A stretch of 64,000 bases of DNA. It comes from Thioalkalivibrio sp. ALJ24. Lineage in GTDB: Bacteria; Pseudomonadota; Gammaproteobacteria; Ectothiorhodospirales; Ectothiorhodospiraceae. The position numbers and the translations under genes are program-made. The stretch covers positions 62,001 to 126,000 of the forward strand of contig NZ_KB898724.1 of the NCBI RefSeq assembly GCF_000377785.1, written 5' to 3'. The notes under the pieces are model-generated. The model was not told the DNA's origin. It was given only the letters and a program-made list of their open reading frames with translations, and ran no database searches. How positions within the stretch are numbered: position 1 is the first letter of the stretch; every line of letters begins with the position of its first letter. Of the stretch, positions 38,813 to 46,855 are shown one piece after another.

Positions 38813-39376
38813 ATGAACCATCTGATTCGTTGGGGTGCCGTGGCGCTGGTTGTCGGCTCCCTGGCCGCCTGTGCCCAGCCGGTGCGGGAAGACGAGGACC
38901 CGGCCGAGCGCGAGGCACGCGAGGCTGCCGAACTGGAAGCCGAGCGCGAGGCGGAACGGGAGGCCGAGCGCGAGGCTCGGGCGCTGGAGGATGACCGCCG
39001 CCTGGATGCCGCCGCGCTGGATGATCCGGACAGCCCGCTGGCGGATCGCCTGGTGTATTTCGATTTCGACCGCGACGAGGTCAAGGAAGAATACGAGGCG
39101 ATGCTGGAGGCGCATGCCGAGTATCTGGAGGCGAACCCGGGGGCCCGGCTGCGCCTCGAGGGGCACACCGATGAGCGCGGTACTCGCGAGTACAACCTCG
39201 GGCTGGGCGAGCGCCGCGGGCAGGCCGTCCGGCGGGTACTCAATCTCAATGGCGCCTCGGATGATCAGATCGAGGTGATCAGTTACGGCGAAGAGATGCC
39301 CGTGGCCTTCGAACAGAATGAAGACGCCTGGGCGCAGAATCGTCGCGTGGAACTGGTTTACGACCGCCGGGAGTGA
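38813..39376 (+). CDS. pal: peptidoglycan-associated lipoprotein Pal
   Basis: A 187-residue outer-membrane lipoprotein: lipobox LAAC (Cys at 20), an acidic Glu/Ala/Arg-rich linker (about 25-65) and an OmpA-like peptidoglycan-binding domain (about 75-187) with VYFDFD and the GHTDERGTREYN motif that binds diaminopimelate. The start at 38813 follows a GAGG site and gives a normal lipoprotein signal; ATG 38795 is less likely. The linker is longer and more charged than in E. coli. Confidence 0.96.
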   Translation: MNHLIRWGAVALVVGSLAACAQPVREDEDPAEREAREAAELEAEREAEREAEREARALEDDRRLDAAALDDPDSPLADRLVYFDFDRDEVKEEYEAMLEAHAEYLEANPGARLRLEGHTDERGTREYNLGLGERRGQAVRRVLNLNGASDDQIEVISYGEEMPVAFEQNEDAWAQNRRVELVYDRRE

Positions 39377-40170
39377 TGATGCAGCGGTTGAACGACAGGG
39401 GCCCGGGCCGCGCGGGGCCGATCGGCAAACGGGCAGTGGTGCCGGGCGTGTTGCTCGGGCTGCTGGTAACGGGGAGCGCGGCTCCGTTGCAGGCCGACGA
39501 CATCGTGGCGACCCAGTCTCAGGTGCGCGAACTCAACGACCGTCTGGAGCGCATCGAGCGCACCCTGGAATCCGGGGCCATGCACGATCTGCTGCGCGGG
39601 TCCGACGAGATGCAGCGCGAGATACGCCAGCTGCGTGGCGAGGTCGAGACCCTGGGGCACCGACTGGAACGCCTCGAGGAGCGCCAGCGCGACCAGTTTA
39701 CTCACCTCGACGAGCGGGTCGCGGCGCTGGAGGCGGGTAGTGTCGGCGAGGCGGCTGAGCCGGAGGTCGTGGATTTCGACTTTGACGAGGAGGGCGAACA
39801 TGCCGCATATCAGGAGGCGTTCTCGGTACTGATGGACGGCGACTATGCGGGGGCCATGCGCAAACTGGAGTCCTTCCTCGAGCAGTTCCCCGACGGGGAT
39901 CTGGCCGCCAACGCCTGGTACTGGCTGGCCGAGGCCAAATACGCGAGCGGCGAGTACGAGGCGGCGCTGGAGGACTTCGAGCGACTTCGCGCGGATTTTC
40001 CCGAGAGCGACAAGCAGGGGGACGCCTTGCTGAAGATCGGGTACTCGTACTATGAACTCGAGGATTTCGAGGCCGCGCGCGACGCGCTGGAGCAGGTGCG
40101 CGAGGAATACGGCGGCACCACCCTGGATCGCCTCGCCCGCGAGCGGCTGCAGCGGATGGACGACTCGTGA
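39376..40170 (+). CDS. cpoB: Tol-Pal coordinator CpoB (YbgF)
   Basis: A 264-residue periplasmic protein with signal peptide (about 1-40, ending near LQA), an N-terminal trimeric coiled coil (about 45-120) and C-terminal TPR repeats (about 135-260). In E. coli CpoB couples PBP1B and Tol during septation. The start shares its A with the pal stop (TGATG). Its own stop overlaps the queE GTG. Confidence 0.93.
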   Translation: MMQRLNDRGPGRAGPIGKRAVVPGVLLGLLVTGSAAPLQADDIVATQSQVRELNDRLERIERTLESGAMHDLLRGSDEMQREIRQLRGEVETLGHRLERLEERQRDQFTHLDERVAALEAGSVGEAAEPEVVDFDFDEEGEHAAYQEAFSVLMDGDYAGAMRKLESFLEQFPDGDLAANAWYWLAEAKYASGEYEAALEDFERLRADFPESDKQGDALLKIGYSYYELEDFEAARDALEQVREEYGGTTLDRLARERLQRMDDS

Positions 40171-40862
40171 GCGTGGAGGCACCCCTGCAGCGAGCCGCCC
40201 CGAAGGTGGCGGACGCGGGCCCGGCGCGCCTGCGGCTGACCGAGCTGTTCGTCTCCCTGCAGGGCGAGGCGGCCCAGGTCGGCTGGCCCACGGTGTTCGT
40301 GCGCCTGAGCGGCTGCCCGTTGCGCTGTCGCTGGTGTGACACCGAATACGCGTTCGAGGGCGGCGAGAGTACCGACACCGACGAGGTGACCCGGCGGGTG
40401 CTCGCCGAGGGCGTGCGCCACGTCTGCGTGACCGGCGGGGAGCCGCTGGCACAGCCCGGTAGCCGTGCGCTGATCACCGCGCTGTGTGACGCCGGCCGGA
40501 CCGTGACCGTGGAGACCTCCGGGGCGATGGATGTGAGCGACGTCGATCCCCGCGCGGGGCTGGTGATGGACTGGAAGGCCCCTTCCTCCTGCGAATCGGG
40601 GCGTAACCGCAAGGAGAACCTCGGCTATCTGGGGGCCGGCGATCAGCTGAAGCTGGTGCTGGCCGACCGCGCCGATTTCGAGTGGGCGCGGGATGTACTG
40701 CCCGAACTGGGGCTGGACCCCGCGGTGGATGTGCTGTTCTCGCCGGTCTTTGGCGAGCTGGAGCCGAGCCTGCTGGCCGACTGGATCGTGGCCGAACGCC
40801 TGCCGGTGCGGTTTCAGCTGCAGTTGCACAAGCTGCTGTGGGGCGAGGAGCCGGGGCGCTGA
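40167..40862 (+). CDS. queE: 7-carboxy-7-deazaguanine synthase QueE
   Basis: A 231-residue radical-SAM enzyme converting CPH4 to 7-carboxy-7-deazaguanine on the way to queuosine. The cluster motif CX3CX2C is Cys50, Cys54, Cys57 ([10 protein letters not shown]). Substrate-binding GGEPL lies near 91-95. GTG start overlapping cpoB (GTGA). It is followed by queC after 2 bases, so the two form a preQ0 module appended to the tol-pal operon, a common arrangement. Confidence 0.96.
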   Translation: MSVEAPLQRAAPKVADAGPARLRLTELFVSLQGEAAQVGWPTVFVRLSGCPLRCRWCDTEYAFEGGESTDTDEVTRRVLAEGVRHVCVTGGEPLAQPGSRALITALCDAGRTVTVETSGAMDVSDVDPRAGLVMDWKAPSSCESGRNRKENLGYLGAGDQLKLVLADRADFEWARDVLPELGLDPAVDVLFSPVFGELEPSLLADWIVAERLPVRFQLQLHKLLWGEEPGR

Positions 40863-40864
40863 GC

Positions 40865-41563
40865 GTGGTGGATGCGGACCGGCGTGCGGTGGTGCTGCTC
40901 TCGGGCGGGCTGGACTCGGCGACCTGCCTCGCACTGGCGCAGGAGCAGGGGCTGGAATGCCACGCCCTGTCGGTGGATTACGGGCAGCGCCACGCGACCG
41001 AACTGCAGGCTGCCCGCCGCGTCGCGGCCGCCGCCGGGGTGACCGACCATCGCGTGGTTTCGGTGGACCTGACTGCGATCGGCGGCTCGGCGCTGACCGA
41101 TCCGGCGATCGCGGTGCCCGAGGCCGGCGGCGAGGGCATCCCGGTCACCTACGTCCCCGCGCGCAACACGATCTTCCTGTCACTCGCCCTGGGGTTCGCC
41201 GAGTCGCTGGGTGCGCATCGTCTGGTAGTGGGGGCCAATGCGGTGGACTATTCCGGCTACCCCGACTGTCGGCCCGCATTCATCGAGGCCTTTCAGGGGC
41301 TTGCCCGCGTGGCGACCGCAACCGGAGTGGAGGGCGCCCCGTGGACAGTCGAGGCGCCGCTGATGCATCTGAGCAAGGCCGACATCATACGCGAGGGCCG
41401 GCGTCTCGGGGTGGACTACGCCCTGACGGTGTCCTGCTACCGGGCCGATGCGGATGGTCGGGCCTGCGGCCACTGCGACTCCTGCCGCCTGCGGGCGGAT
41501 GGTTTCGCCGCCGCAGGCATCCCCGATCCCACCCGTTACGTCCCTCGCCCCTCCGGATCCTGA
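40865..41563 (+). CDS. queC: 7-cyano-7-deazaguanine synthase QueC
   Basis: A 232-residue ATP-dependent enzyme making preQ0. The PP-loop SGGLDS is at residues 13-18, and the C-terminal zinc cluster uses cysteines in CYRAD...CGHCDSC. The start is one of two adjacent GTG codons (40865 or 40868); the former lies 2 bases after the queE stop. The frame is open upstream inside queE, but that part is not homologous. Confidence 0.96.
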   Translation: MVDADRRAVVLLSGGLDSATCLALAQEQGLECHALSVDYGQRHATELQAARRVAAAAGVTDHRVVSVDLTAIGGSALTDPAIAVPEAGGEGIPVTYVPARNTIFLSLALGFAESLGAHRLVVGANAVDYSGYPDCRPAFIEAFQGLARVATATGVEGAPWTVEAPLMHLSKADIIREGRRLGVDYALTVSCYRADADGRACGHCDSCRLRADGFAAAGIPDPTRYVPRPSGS

Positions 41564-41641
41564 GGCTTCCCCGGTATTGGTAGAATCCGGTCATCGGCAC
41601 GGAATGAAACCACTCTCGATCTCGTCTGGTGGTCGATGTAT

Positions 41642-41696
41642 GCTGCACGGCCCTGAACGGTGAGCCCGGCCGCACGTGGTCGGACGGCCGTGCAGC
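41642..41696 (+). promoter_or_regulatory. long hairpin in the leader of the YeeE/YedE gene
   Basis: Perfect 11-base arms GCTGCACGGCC (41642-41652) and GGCCGTGCAGC (41686-41696) enclose 33 bases, ending 32 bases before the ATG at 41729. There is no T run after it, so it is not an ordinary terminator. A structured 5' leader or an operator are both possible; the rest of 41564-41728 shows nothing else clear. Confidence 0.45.
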
Positions 41697-41728
41697 CCGA
41701 ACGACAATCGATCAAGAGGGTTTGACGC

Positions 41729-43000
41729 ATGGAATTTTCCAGCTTTTCCGCAGCAGCCACCGCGGTGCTGGTCGGGACGTTCATCCTCGCCTTCATCATG
41801 GGGGCGGTTGCCAACAAGACCAACTTCTGCACCATGGGCGCGGTCTCCGACTGGGTGAACATGGGCGATACCGGGCGCATGCGCTCCTGGTTGCTGGCCA
41901 TCGCCGTGGCGATGCTGGGCGTCAGCACCCTGGAGTTCTTTGGTGTGCTGAACGCCGACGGCTCCTTCCCTCCCTATCGCATGGACAATCTGAACTGGCT
42001 GGGCCACGTGCTGGGCGGCTTCCTGTTCGGCATCGGCATGACCTATGGCTCGGGCTGCGGTAACAAGACCCTGGTTCGGGTCGGTGGCGGCAATATCAAG
42101 TCGATCCTGGTGATGCTCATGATCGGGATCGTGGCCTACTTCCTGCTCAGTACGCAGTCGGTGTTCGGCACTGGCCAGACCCTGAACCAGCTGCTGTTCG
42201 GCTGGATGGATGCGACCGCCATCAATCTGTCCGGCGGTCAGGATCTGGGCTCGGTGGTGGCCGGTGACGCCGACGGGACGGCGCGTCTGGTGCTGGGGCT
42301 GGTGATCGGCGTTCTGCTGCTGGCGCTGATCTTCAAGGCCGCGGACTTCCGCAAGAGCTTCGACAACATCCTCGGCGGTCTGGTGATCGGCCTGGTGGTG
42401 GTCGGCGCCTGGTGGCTGACGAGCAACGTGCAGATCGCCGACGACATGGGTGACACCTATACGCCGACGGCCTACCTAGCCGACTGGGATTTTCTCGGCG
42501 AACCGGGTGAGGAGCGTCCGGCCGACCAGGTGCGTTTCTGGAACAACCAGTCGTTTACCTTCATCGCGCCCATGGGGCAGAGCGCGGAGTACGTGGTGGA
42601 AGGGTTCGACAGCCGCTTCCTGTACTTCGGCGTGATGGCGCTGGCCGGCGTGATCCTGGGCTCGTTCTTCTGGGCGCTGGTCTCGCGCAGTTTCCGCATC
42701 GAGTGGTTCTCGTCCTTCCGCGATTTCTGGAACCACTTCGCCGGCGGCATCCTGATGGGTGTGGGCGGCATCCTCGCGATGGGCTGTACCGTGGGGCAGG
42801 CGATCACCGGGGTCTCCACGCTGGCGATCGGTGGTTTCCTGACCTTCATCTTCATCGTCTTCGGCGCGGCCCTGACCATGAAGATCCAGTACTACAAGAT
42901 GGTCTACGAAGACGAGGCCAGCTTCGGCAAGGCGCTGGTCACCTCGCTGGTGGACATGAAGCTTCTGCCGTCGAAGCTGCGCAGTCTCGAGGCGATCTGA
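41729..43000 (+). CDS. YeeE/YedE (TsuA-like) sulfur-compound transporter
   Basis: A 423-residue polytopic membrane protein with about ten helices. The family cysteine motifs are present: NFCTMG (Cys34), GSGCGNK (Cys110) and GCTVGQ (Cys353), the last two matching the thiosulfate-relay cysteines of TsuA. The family imports thiosulfate or moves sulfur groups; in E. coli YeeE supplies thiosulfate. A hydrophilic insertion (about 230-285) rich in Asp/Glu/Pro separates the two halves. Monocistronic, with a leader hairpin and followed by a terminator. In a likely sulfur oxidiser it could take in thiosulfate or related anions; the substrate is inferred. Confidence 0.9.
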   Translation: MEFSSFSAAATAVLVGTFILAFIMGAVANKTNFCTMGAVSDWVNMGDTGRMRSWLLAIAVAMLGVSTLEFFGVLNADGSFPPYRMDNLNWLGHVLGGFLFGIGMTYGSGCGNKTLVRVGGGNIKSILVMLMIGIVAYFLLSTQSVFGTGQTLNQLLFGWMDATAINLSGGQDLGSVVAGDADGTARLVLGLVIGVLLLALIFKAADFRKSFDNILGGLVIGLVVVGAWWLTSNVQIADDMGDTYTPTAYLADWDFLGEPGEERPADQVRFWNNQSFTFIAPMGQSAEYVVEGFDSRFLYFGVMALAGVILGSFFWALVSRSFRIEWFSSFRDFWNHFAGGILMGVGGILAMGCTVGQAITGVSTLAIGGFLTFIFIVFGAALTMKIQYYKMVYEDEASFGKALVTSLVDMKLLPSKLRSLEAI

Positions 43001-43031
43001 TCGCCCGGGATCGCTCGACAGGCAACGTCGG

Positions 43032-43066
43032 GGCGGGCCGCGCAAATGCGGCCCGCCTTGCGTTTT
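43032..43066 (+). terminator. Rho-independent terminator after the YeeE/YedE gene
   Basis: Perfect 10-bp stem GGCGGGCCGC / GCGGCCCGCC (43032-43041 and 43048-43057, loop 6) followed by TTGCGTTTT. Confidence 0.8.
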
Positions 43067-43085
43067 GGCGGATGGGCCTTACACT
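43058..43085 (+). promoter_or_regulatory. putative sigma-70 promoter for tRNA-Lys
   Basis: TTGCGT (43058-43063) and TACACT (43080-43085) with 16-base spacing, followed by a GC-rich discriminator typical of stable RNA promoters, 24 bases before tRNA-Lys. The -35 overlaps the T tract of the upstream terminator. Confidence 0.45.
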
Positions 43086-43108
43086 ACGTCCGCGATATTG
43101 ATCACTGC

Positions 43109-43184
43109 GGGTCGTTAGCTCAGTTGGTAGAGCAGTGGACTTTTAATCCATTGGTCGTAGGTTCGAATCCTACACGACCCACCA
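43109..43184 (+). tRNA. tRNA-Lys (anticodon TTT)
   Basis: 76 bases with encoded CCA. Acceptor stem GGGTCGT / ACGACCC, D loop AGCTCAGTTGGTAGAGC, anticodon loop CTTTTAA with TTT, T loop TTCGAAT. A terminator-like hairpin follows at 43210. Confidence 0.97.
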
Positions 43185-43207
43185 TCTTTCCGGTTCCGGA
43201 TCGGCAC

Positions 43208-43234
43208 CAGGCCCGTTCAGCGGGCCTTTTGTGT
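43208..43234 (+). terminator. terminator after tRNA-Lys
   Basis: Stem GGCCCG / CGGGCC (43210-43215 and 43221-43226, loop 5) followed by TTTTGTGTTT. Confidence 0.7.
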
Positions 43235-43253
43235 TTCCGGCACCCAGAAACGC

Positions 43254-43259
43254 TACAAT
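43254..43259 (+). promoter_or_regulatory. putative -10 element for tRNA-Leu
   Basis: TACAAT, one mismatch from the consensus, 20 bases before the tRNA. The -35 is poor (TTGTGT with 19-base spacing, or GTGTTT with 17). Confidence 0.4.
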
Positions 43260-43279
43260 GCCGGGTTACGAAGCGAACG

Positions 43280-43366
43280 GCGAAAGTGGCGGAACTGGTA
43301 GACGCGCTGGGTTTAGGTCCCAGTGGGGTAACACCCGTGAGAGTTCGAGTCTCTCCTTTCGCACCA
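43280..43366 (+). tRNA. tRNA-Leu (anticodon TAG)
   Basis: 87 bases with encoded CCA and a long variable arm, as expected for Leu. Acceptor GCGAAAG / CTTTCGC, anticodon stem CTGGG / CCCAG enclosing TTTAGGT, so anticodon TAG. It lies 76 bases before tig. Confidence 0.97.
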
Positions 43367-43442
43367 GGAACCCCGTCCGGTCGCACGATGACGGCCCCGC
43401 GCCCGGACACGACGATTTCAGAACCATTTGACGAGGCCCTCC

Positions 43443-44750
43443 ATGCAAGTTTCCGTTGAAGCCACTGGCAGCCTGGACCGCAAGATGACCGTCCAGGTCC
43501 CCTCCGAACGCGTCGACAACGAGGTCGACAACCGCCTGAAGAATCTCGCCAGGCGGGTCCGGCTCGATGGCTTCCGCCCGGGCAAGGTGCCGCTGAAGGT
43601 GGTACGTCAGCGCTACGGTGCAGGGGTGTACCAGGAGGTGCTCAGCGAGGTCCTGCAGGAGAGCTACCGCGAGGCGGTGCAGCAGGAAGGACTGGAGCCG
43701 GCCGGCAGCCCGAGCATCGAGCCGAAGTCGGTGGAAAACGGCCAGCCGATCGAATTCGTTGCATCCTTTCAGGTCTTTCCCGAGATCGAGATCGCCGACC
43801 TGTCCGGGGTGGACATCGAGCGTCCGGTGGCCGAGATCGGTGACGAGGACATCGATCGGGTGATCGATTCGCTGCGCGAGCAGAACAAGGAATGGCACGC
43901 GGTGGAACGTGCGGCCACCTCCGGCGACCGGGTCACCCTTGATTTCCTGGGCAAGCTGGACGGCGAGGCCTTCGAGGGCGGGCAGGCCGAGGATTTCCAG
44001 GTCGAGATCGGCAGTGGCCGGCTGCTGGAGGAATTCGAGAACCAGCTGGAGGGCGTGCAGCCGGGCGAGGAGAAGACCATCGAGGTCACCTTCCCCGAGG
44101 ATTATCCGGCGGAGGTGCTCAAGGGCCGCACCGCGACCTTCGACATCACGGTCAAGACGGTGGAAGAGGCCCGGCTGCCCGACGTGGATGCGGCCTTCGC
44201 GGAGAAATTCGGCATCGAGGACGGCTCGGTGGAGAAACTTCGCGAGGATGTGCGGTCCAACATGGAGCGGGAGCTGAATCAGGCGCTGAAGAGCAAGATC
44301 AAGCAGCAGGTCATGGATGCGCTCGTGGAACGTCACGACTTCGACCTGCCGGAGGCCCTGGTGAAGTCCGAAATCAACCGCCTGCGCGAAGACGCCGAGA
44401 AGCGCTTCGGCGGGGCAGAGCAGACGCAGCCCCTGCCGGACAGCCTGTTCGAGGAAGAGGCGAAACGGCGGGTGCGCCTGGGCCTGGTGCTGCGGCACCT
44501 GATCGACGACAAGGGTTTCGAGGTGGATCGCGAACGGGTCGAGCAGGAGCTCGACAACATGGCCGCGACCTACGAGGACCCCGAAGAGGTCAAGCAGTAC
44601 TACCGCACGCAACCGCAGGCCATGCAGAACCTGGAGTCCATCGTGCTGGAAGACCAGGTGGTGGACTGGGTGGTGGAACAGGGCAACGTGACCGACAAGC
44701 CCACCACCTTCCAGGACGTGATGAATCCGAACAAGGAGTCGAGCGAATGA
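43443..44750 (+). CDS. tig: trigger factor
   Basis: A 435-residue ribosome-bound chaperone and prolyl isomerase. The N-terminal ribosome-binding domain (1-115) has the GFRPGKVP signature (about 43-50), followed by a FKBP-type PPIase domain (about 160-245) and the helical C-terminal substrate cradle. The ATG at 43443 gives the family start ([11 protein letters not shown]). The stop overlaps the clpP start (ATGA), so both are translationally coupled, as in many Proteobacteria. Confidence 0.98.
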   Translation: MQVSVEATGSLDRKMTVQVPSERVDNEVDNRLKNLARRVRLDGFRPGKVPLKVVRQRYGAGVYQEVLSEVLQESYREAVQQEGLEPAGSPSIEPKSVENGQPIEFVASFQVFPEIEIADLSGVDIERPVAEIGDEDIDRVIDSLREQNKEWHAVERAATSGDRVTLDFLGKLDGEAFEGGQAEDFQVEIGSGRLLEEFENQLEGVQPGEEKTIEVTFPEDYPAEVLKGRTATFDITVKTVEEARLPDVDAAFAEKFGIEDGSVEKLREDVRSNMERELNQALKSKIKQQVMDALVERHDFDLPEALVKSEINRLREDAEKRFGGAEQTQPLPDSLFEEEAKRRVRLGLVLRHLIDDKGFEVDRERVEQELDNMAATYEDPEEVKQYYRTQPQAMQNLESIVLEDQVVDWVVEQGNVTDKPTTFQDVMNPNKESSE

Positions 44751-45397
44751 CGCACGACATGGGCGATCAGGGCGCGCAGCATACCCAGGGCCTGAACCTG
44801 GTGCCGATGGTGGTCGAGCAGACCGCCCGCGGCGAGCGTGCCTACGACATCTACTCCCGGCTGCTGAAAGACCGGGTGATCTTCTGCGTGGGTCCGGTCG
44901 AGGACTACATGGCCAACGTGATCGTCGCGCAGCTGCTGTTCCTGGAGTCCGAGAACCCGGACAAGGAGATCAGCCTGTACATCAATTCTCCGGGCGGCGC
45001 GGTCACCGCCGGCATGGCCATCTACGACACCATGCAGTTCATCAAGCCCCAGGTTTCCACGTTGTGCGTGGGCCAGGCGGCGAGCATGGGGGCGGTGTTG
45101 CTGGCCGGCGGTGCCGAGGGCAAGCGCTACGCCCTGCCGCATTCGCGGGTGATGATCCATCAGCCGCTGGGCGGCTTCCAGGGGCAGGCCACGGATATCG
45201 ACATCCATGCGCGCGAAATCCTCAAGATCAAGGAAGAGCTCAATCGCGTGCTGGCGAAGCACACCGGGCAGACGGTGGAGCAGATCGAACAGGACACCGA
45301 CCGCGACCGGTTCATGACCGCCGCCGAGGCGAAGGATTACGGGCTGGTGGACAACGTGCTGGCCGACCGCAGCGAGGCCGGGGGCAAGGCGGAGTAA
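44747..45397 (+). CDS. clpP: ATP-dependent Clp protease proteolytic subunit
   Basis: A 216-residue serine protease subunit. The triad is Ser113, His138 and Asp187, each two residues after its E. coli counterpart. A short N-terminal propeptide precedes the conserved [20 protein letters not shown] block. Fourteen subunits form a chamber fed by ClpX, whose gene begins 96 bases later. Confidence 0.98.
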   Translation: MTHDMGDQGAQHTQGLNLVPMVVEQTARGERAYDIYSRLLKDRVIFCVGPVEDYMANVIVAQLLFLESENPDKEISLYINSPGGAVTAGMAIYDTMQFIKPQVSTLCVGQAASMGAVLLAGGAEGKRYALPHSRVMIHQPLGGFQGQATDIDIHAREILKIKEELNRVLAKHTGQTVEQIEQDTDRDRFMTAAEAKDYGLVDNVLADRSEAGGKAE

Positions 45398-45493
45398 GAC
45401 CGCGCGAGCCCGCACGAACACTTGGCTCGTTTGCACCTGCCCGCGAAACGCGGCATGTTGCAAAGCCAACGGTAATCCAATCGAGGGCAACGG

Positions 45494-46774
45494 ATGAGCG
45501 ACGACAAGAACCCTCCCGCGGATGGCAAGCTGCTGTACTGCTCCTTCTGCGGCAAGAGCCAGCACGAGGTGCGCAAGCTGATCGCGGGACCCTCCGTGTT
45601 CATCTGCGACGAATGCGTCGAGCTGTGCAACGACATCATCCGCGAGGAGATGCAGGAGGCCGGGCAGGGCGAGCATGCCGCACTGCCGCGTCCGCGCGAA
45701 ATCCGCGAAACCCTGGATGACTACGTCATCGGCCAGAACGATGCCAAGAAGATCCTCTCGGTCGCGGTGTACAACCATTACAAGCGGATGGAGGCGCGGG
45801 CCGGCAAGGACGATGTCGAACTCTCCAAGTCCAACATCCTGCTGATCGGTCCGACCGGTTCCGGAAAGACCCTGCTGGCCGAGACCCTGGCGCGGGTGCT
45901 CAATGTTCCCTTCACCATCGCCGACGCCACCACGCTGACCGAGGCGGGCTACGTGGGCGAGGACGTCGAGAACATCATCCAGAAGCTGCTGCAGAAGTGC
46001 GACTATGACGTCGAGAAGGCCGAGAGCGGCATCGTCTATATCGACGAGATCGACAAGGTGTCGCGCAAGGCCGACAACCCGTCGATCACCCGTGACGTCT
46101 CGGGTGAGGGCGTGCAGCAGGCCCTGCTCAAGCTGATCGAGGGCACGACCGCCTCGATCCCGCCGCAGGGCGGGCGCAAGCATCCGCAGCAGGAATTCCT
46201 GAACGTTGACACCAGCAATATCCTGTTCATCTGTGGCGGTGCGTTTTCGGGCCTGGACAAGGTCATCCAGCAGCGAGCCGAAAAGGGCACCGGGATCGGT
46301 TTCTCCGCGGCGCTGGCGAGCAAGGACGAGGATGCGACCTCCGATCAGTGGCTCAAGCAGCTGGAATCCGACGACCTGGTTCGTTACGGCCTGATCCCGG
46401 AATTCGTCGGTCGCCTGCCGGTGCAGGCGACGCTGGACGAACTCGATGAGGATGCCCTGATCACCATCCTGACCCAGCCGAAGAACGCGCTGATCAAGCA
46501 GTACGCGCGGCTGTTCGAGATGGAGGGCGTGGAGCTCGAGTTCCGTGACGATGCCCTGCATGCGATCGCCGCCAAGGCCCTGGAGCGCAAGACCGGAGCG
46601 CGCGGCCTGCGTACCATCCTCGAGAAAATCCTGCTGGACACCATGTACGAGCTGCCTTCCATGGAAGGCGTGACCAAGGTGGTGATCGACGAAGCGGTGA
46701 TCCGCGGCGATGCCGAGCCTTATCTGATCTACGACAACGCGTCGTTCTCCAAGCAGGCCGCCGCCGACTCCTGA
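45494..46774 (+). CDS. clpX: ClpX unfoldase
   Basis: A 426-residue AAA+ unfoldase: N-terminal zinc-binding domain with CSFCGKS and CDECVELC (about 16-45), Walker A GPTGSGKT (119-126), Walker B (about 184-189, VYIDEIDK) and the ClpP-docking IGF-type loop region GIGFSAA (about 271-277). It recognises ssrA-tagged proteins, consistent with smpB elsewhere in the window. The gap after clpP suggests it may have its own promoter. Confidence 0.98.
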   Translation: MSDDKNPPADGKLLYCSFCGKSQHEVRKLIAGPSVFICDECVELCNDIIREEMQEAGQGEHAALPRPREIRETLDDYVIGQNDAKKILSVAVYNHYKRMEARAGKDDVELSKSNILLIGPTGSGKTLLAETLARVLNVPFTIADATTLTEAGYVGEDVENIIQKLLQKCDYDVEKAESGIVYIDEIDKVSRKADNPSITRDVSGEGVQQALLKLIEGTTASIPPQGGRKHPQQEFLNVDTSNILFICGGAFSGLDKVIQQRAEKGTGIGFSAALASKDEDATSDQWLKQLESDDLVRYGLIPEFVGRLPVQATLDELDEDALITILTQPKNALIKQYARLFEMEGVELEFRDDALHAIAAKALERKTGARGLRTILEKILLDTMYELPSMEGVTKVVIDEAVIRGDAEPYLIYDNASFSKQAAADS

Positions 46775-46793
46775 GCGCGCGCGTCGGGTGGCC

Positions 46794-46821
46794 CTTGAAA
46801 TTCCGGGGGTCGCCCGCATTT
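46794..46821 (+). promoter_or_regulatory. sigma-32 (heat shock)-like promoter for lon
   Basis: CTTGAAA at 46794-46800 and CCCGCATTT at 46813-46821, 12 bases apart, closely matching the RpoH pattern CTTGAAA / CCCCATNT. It lies 34 bases before the lon ATG; lon is a known heat-shock gene in E. coli. Confidence 0.7.
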
Positions 46822-46855
46822 CCCCCTTACATTCTCCCAGCCCCGAGGGGTCCTC

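Noticed and set aside
43120-43410. 96-residue minus-strand open frame over tRNA-Lys and tRNA-Leu
   Set aside because: It is the antisense of two tRNA genes, a well-known source of falsely annotated proteins.
45398-45493. Heat-shock promoter before clpX
   Set aside because: Only a partial TTG-containing element is present; no matching -10 at a suitable distance.
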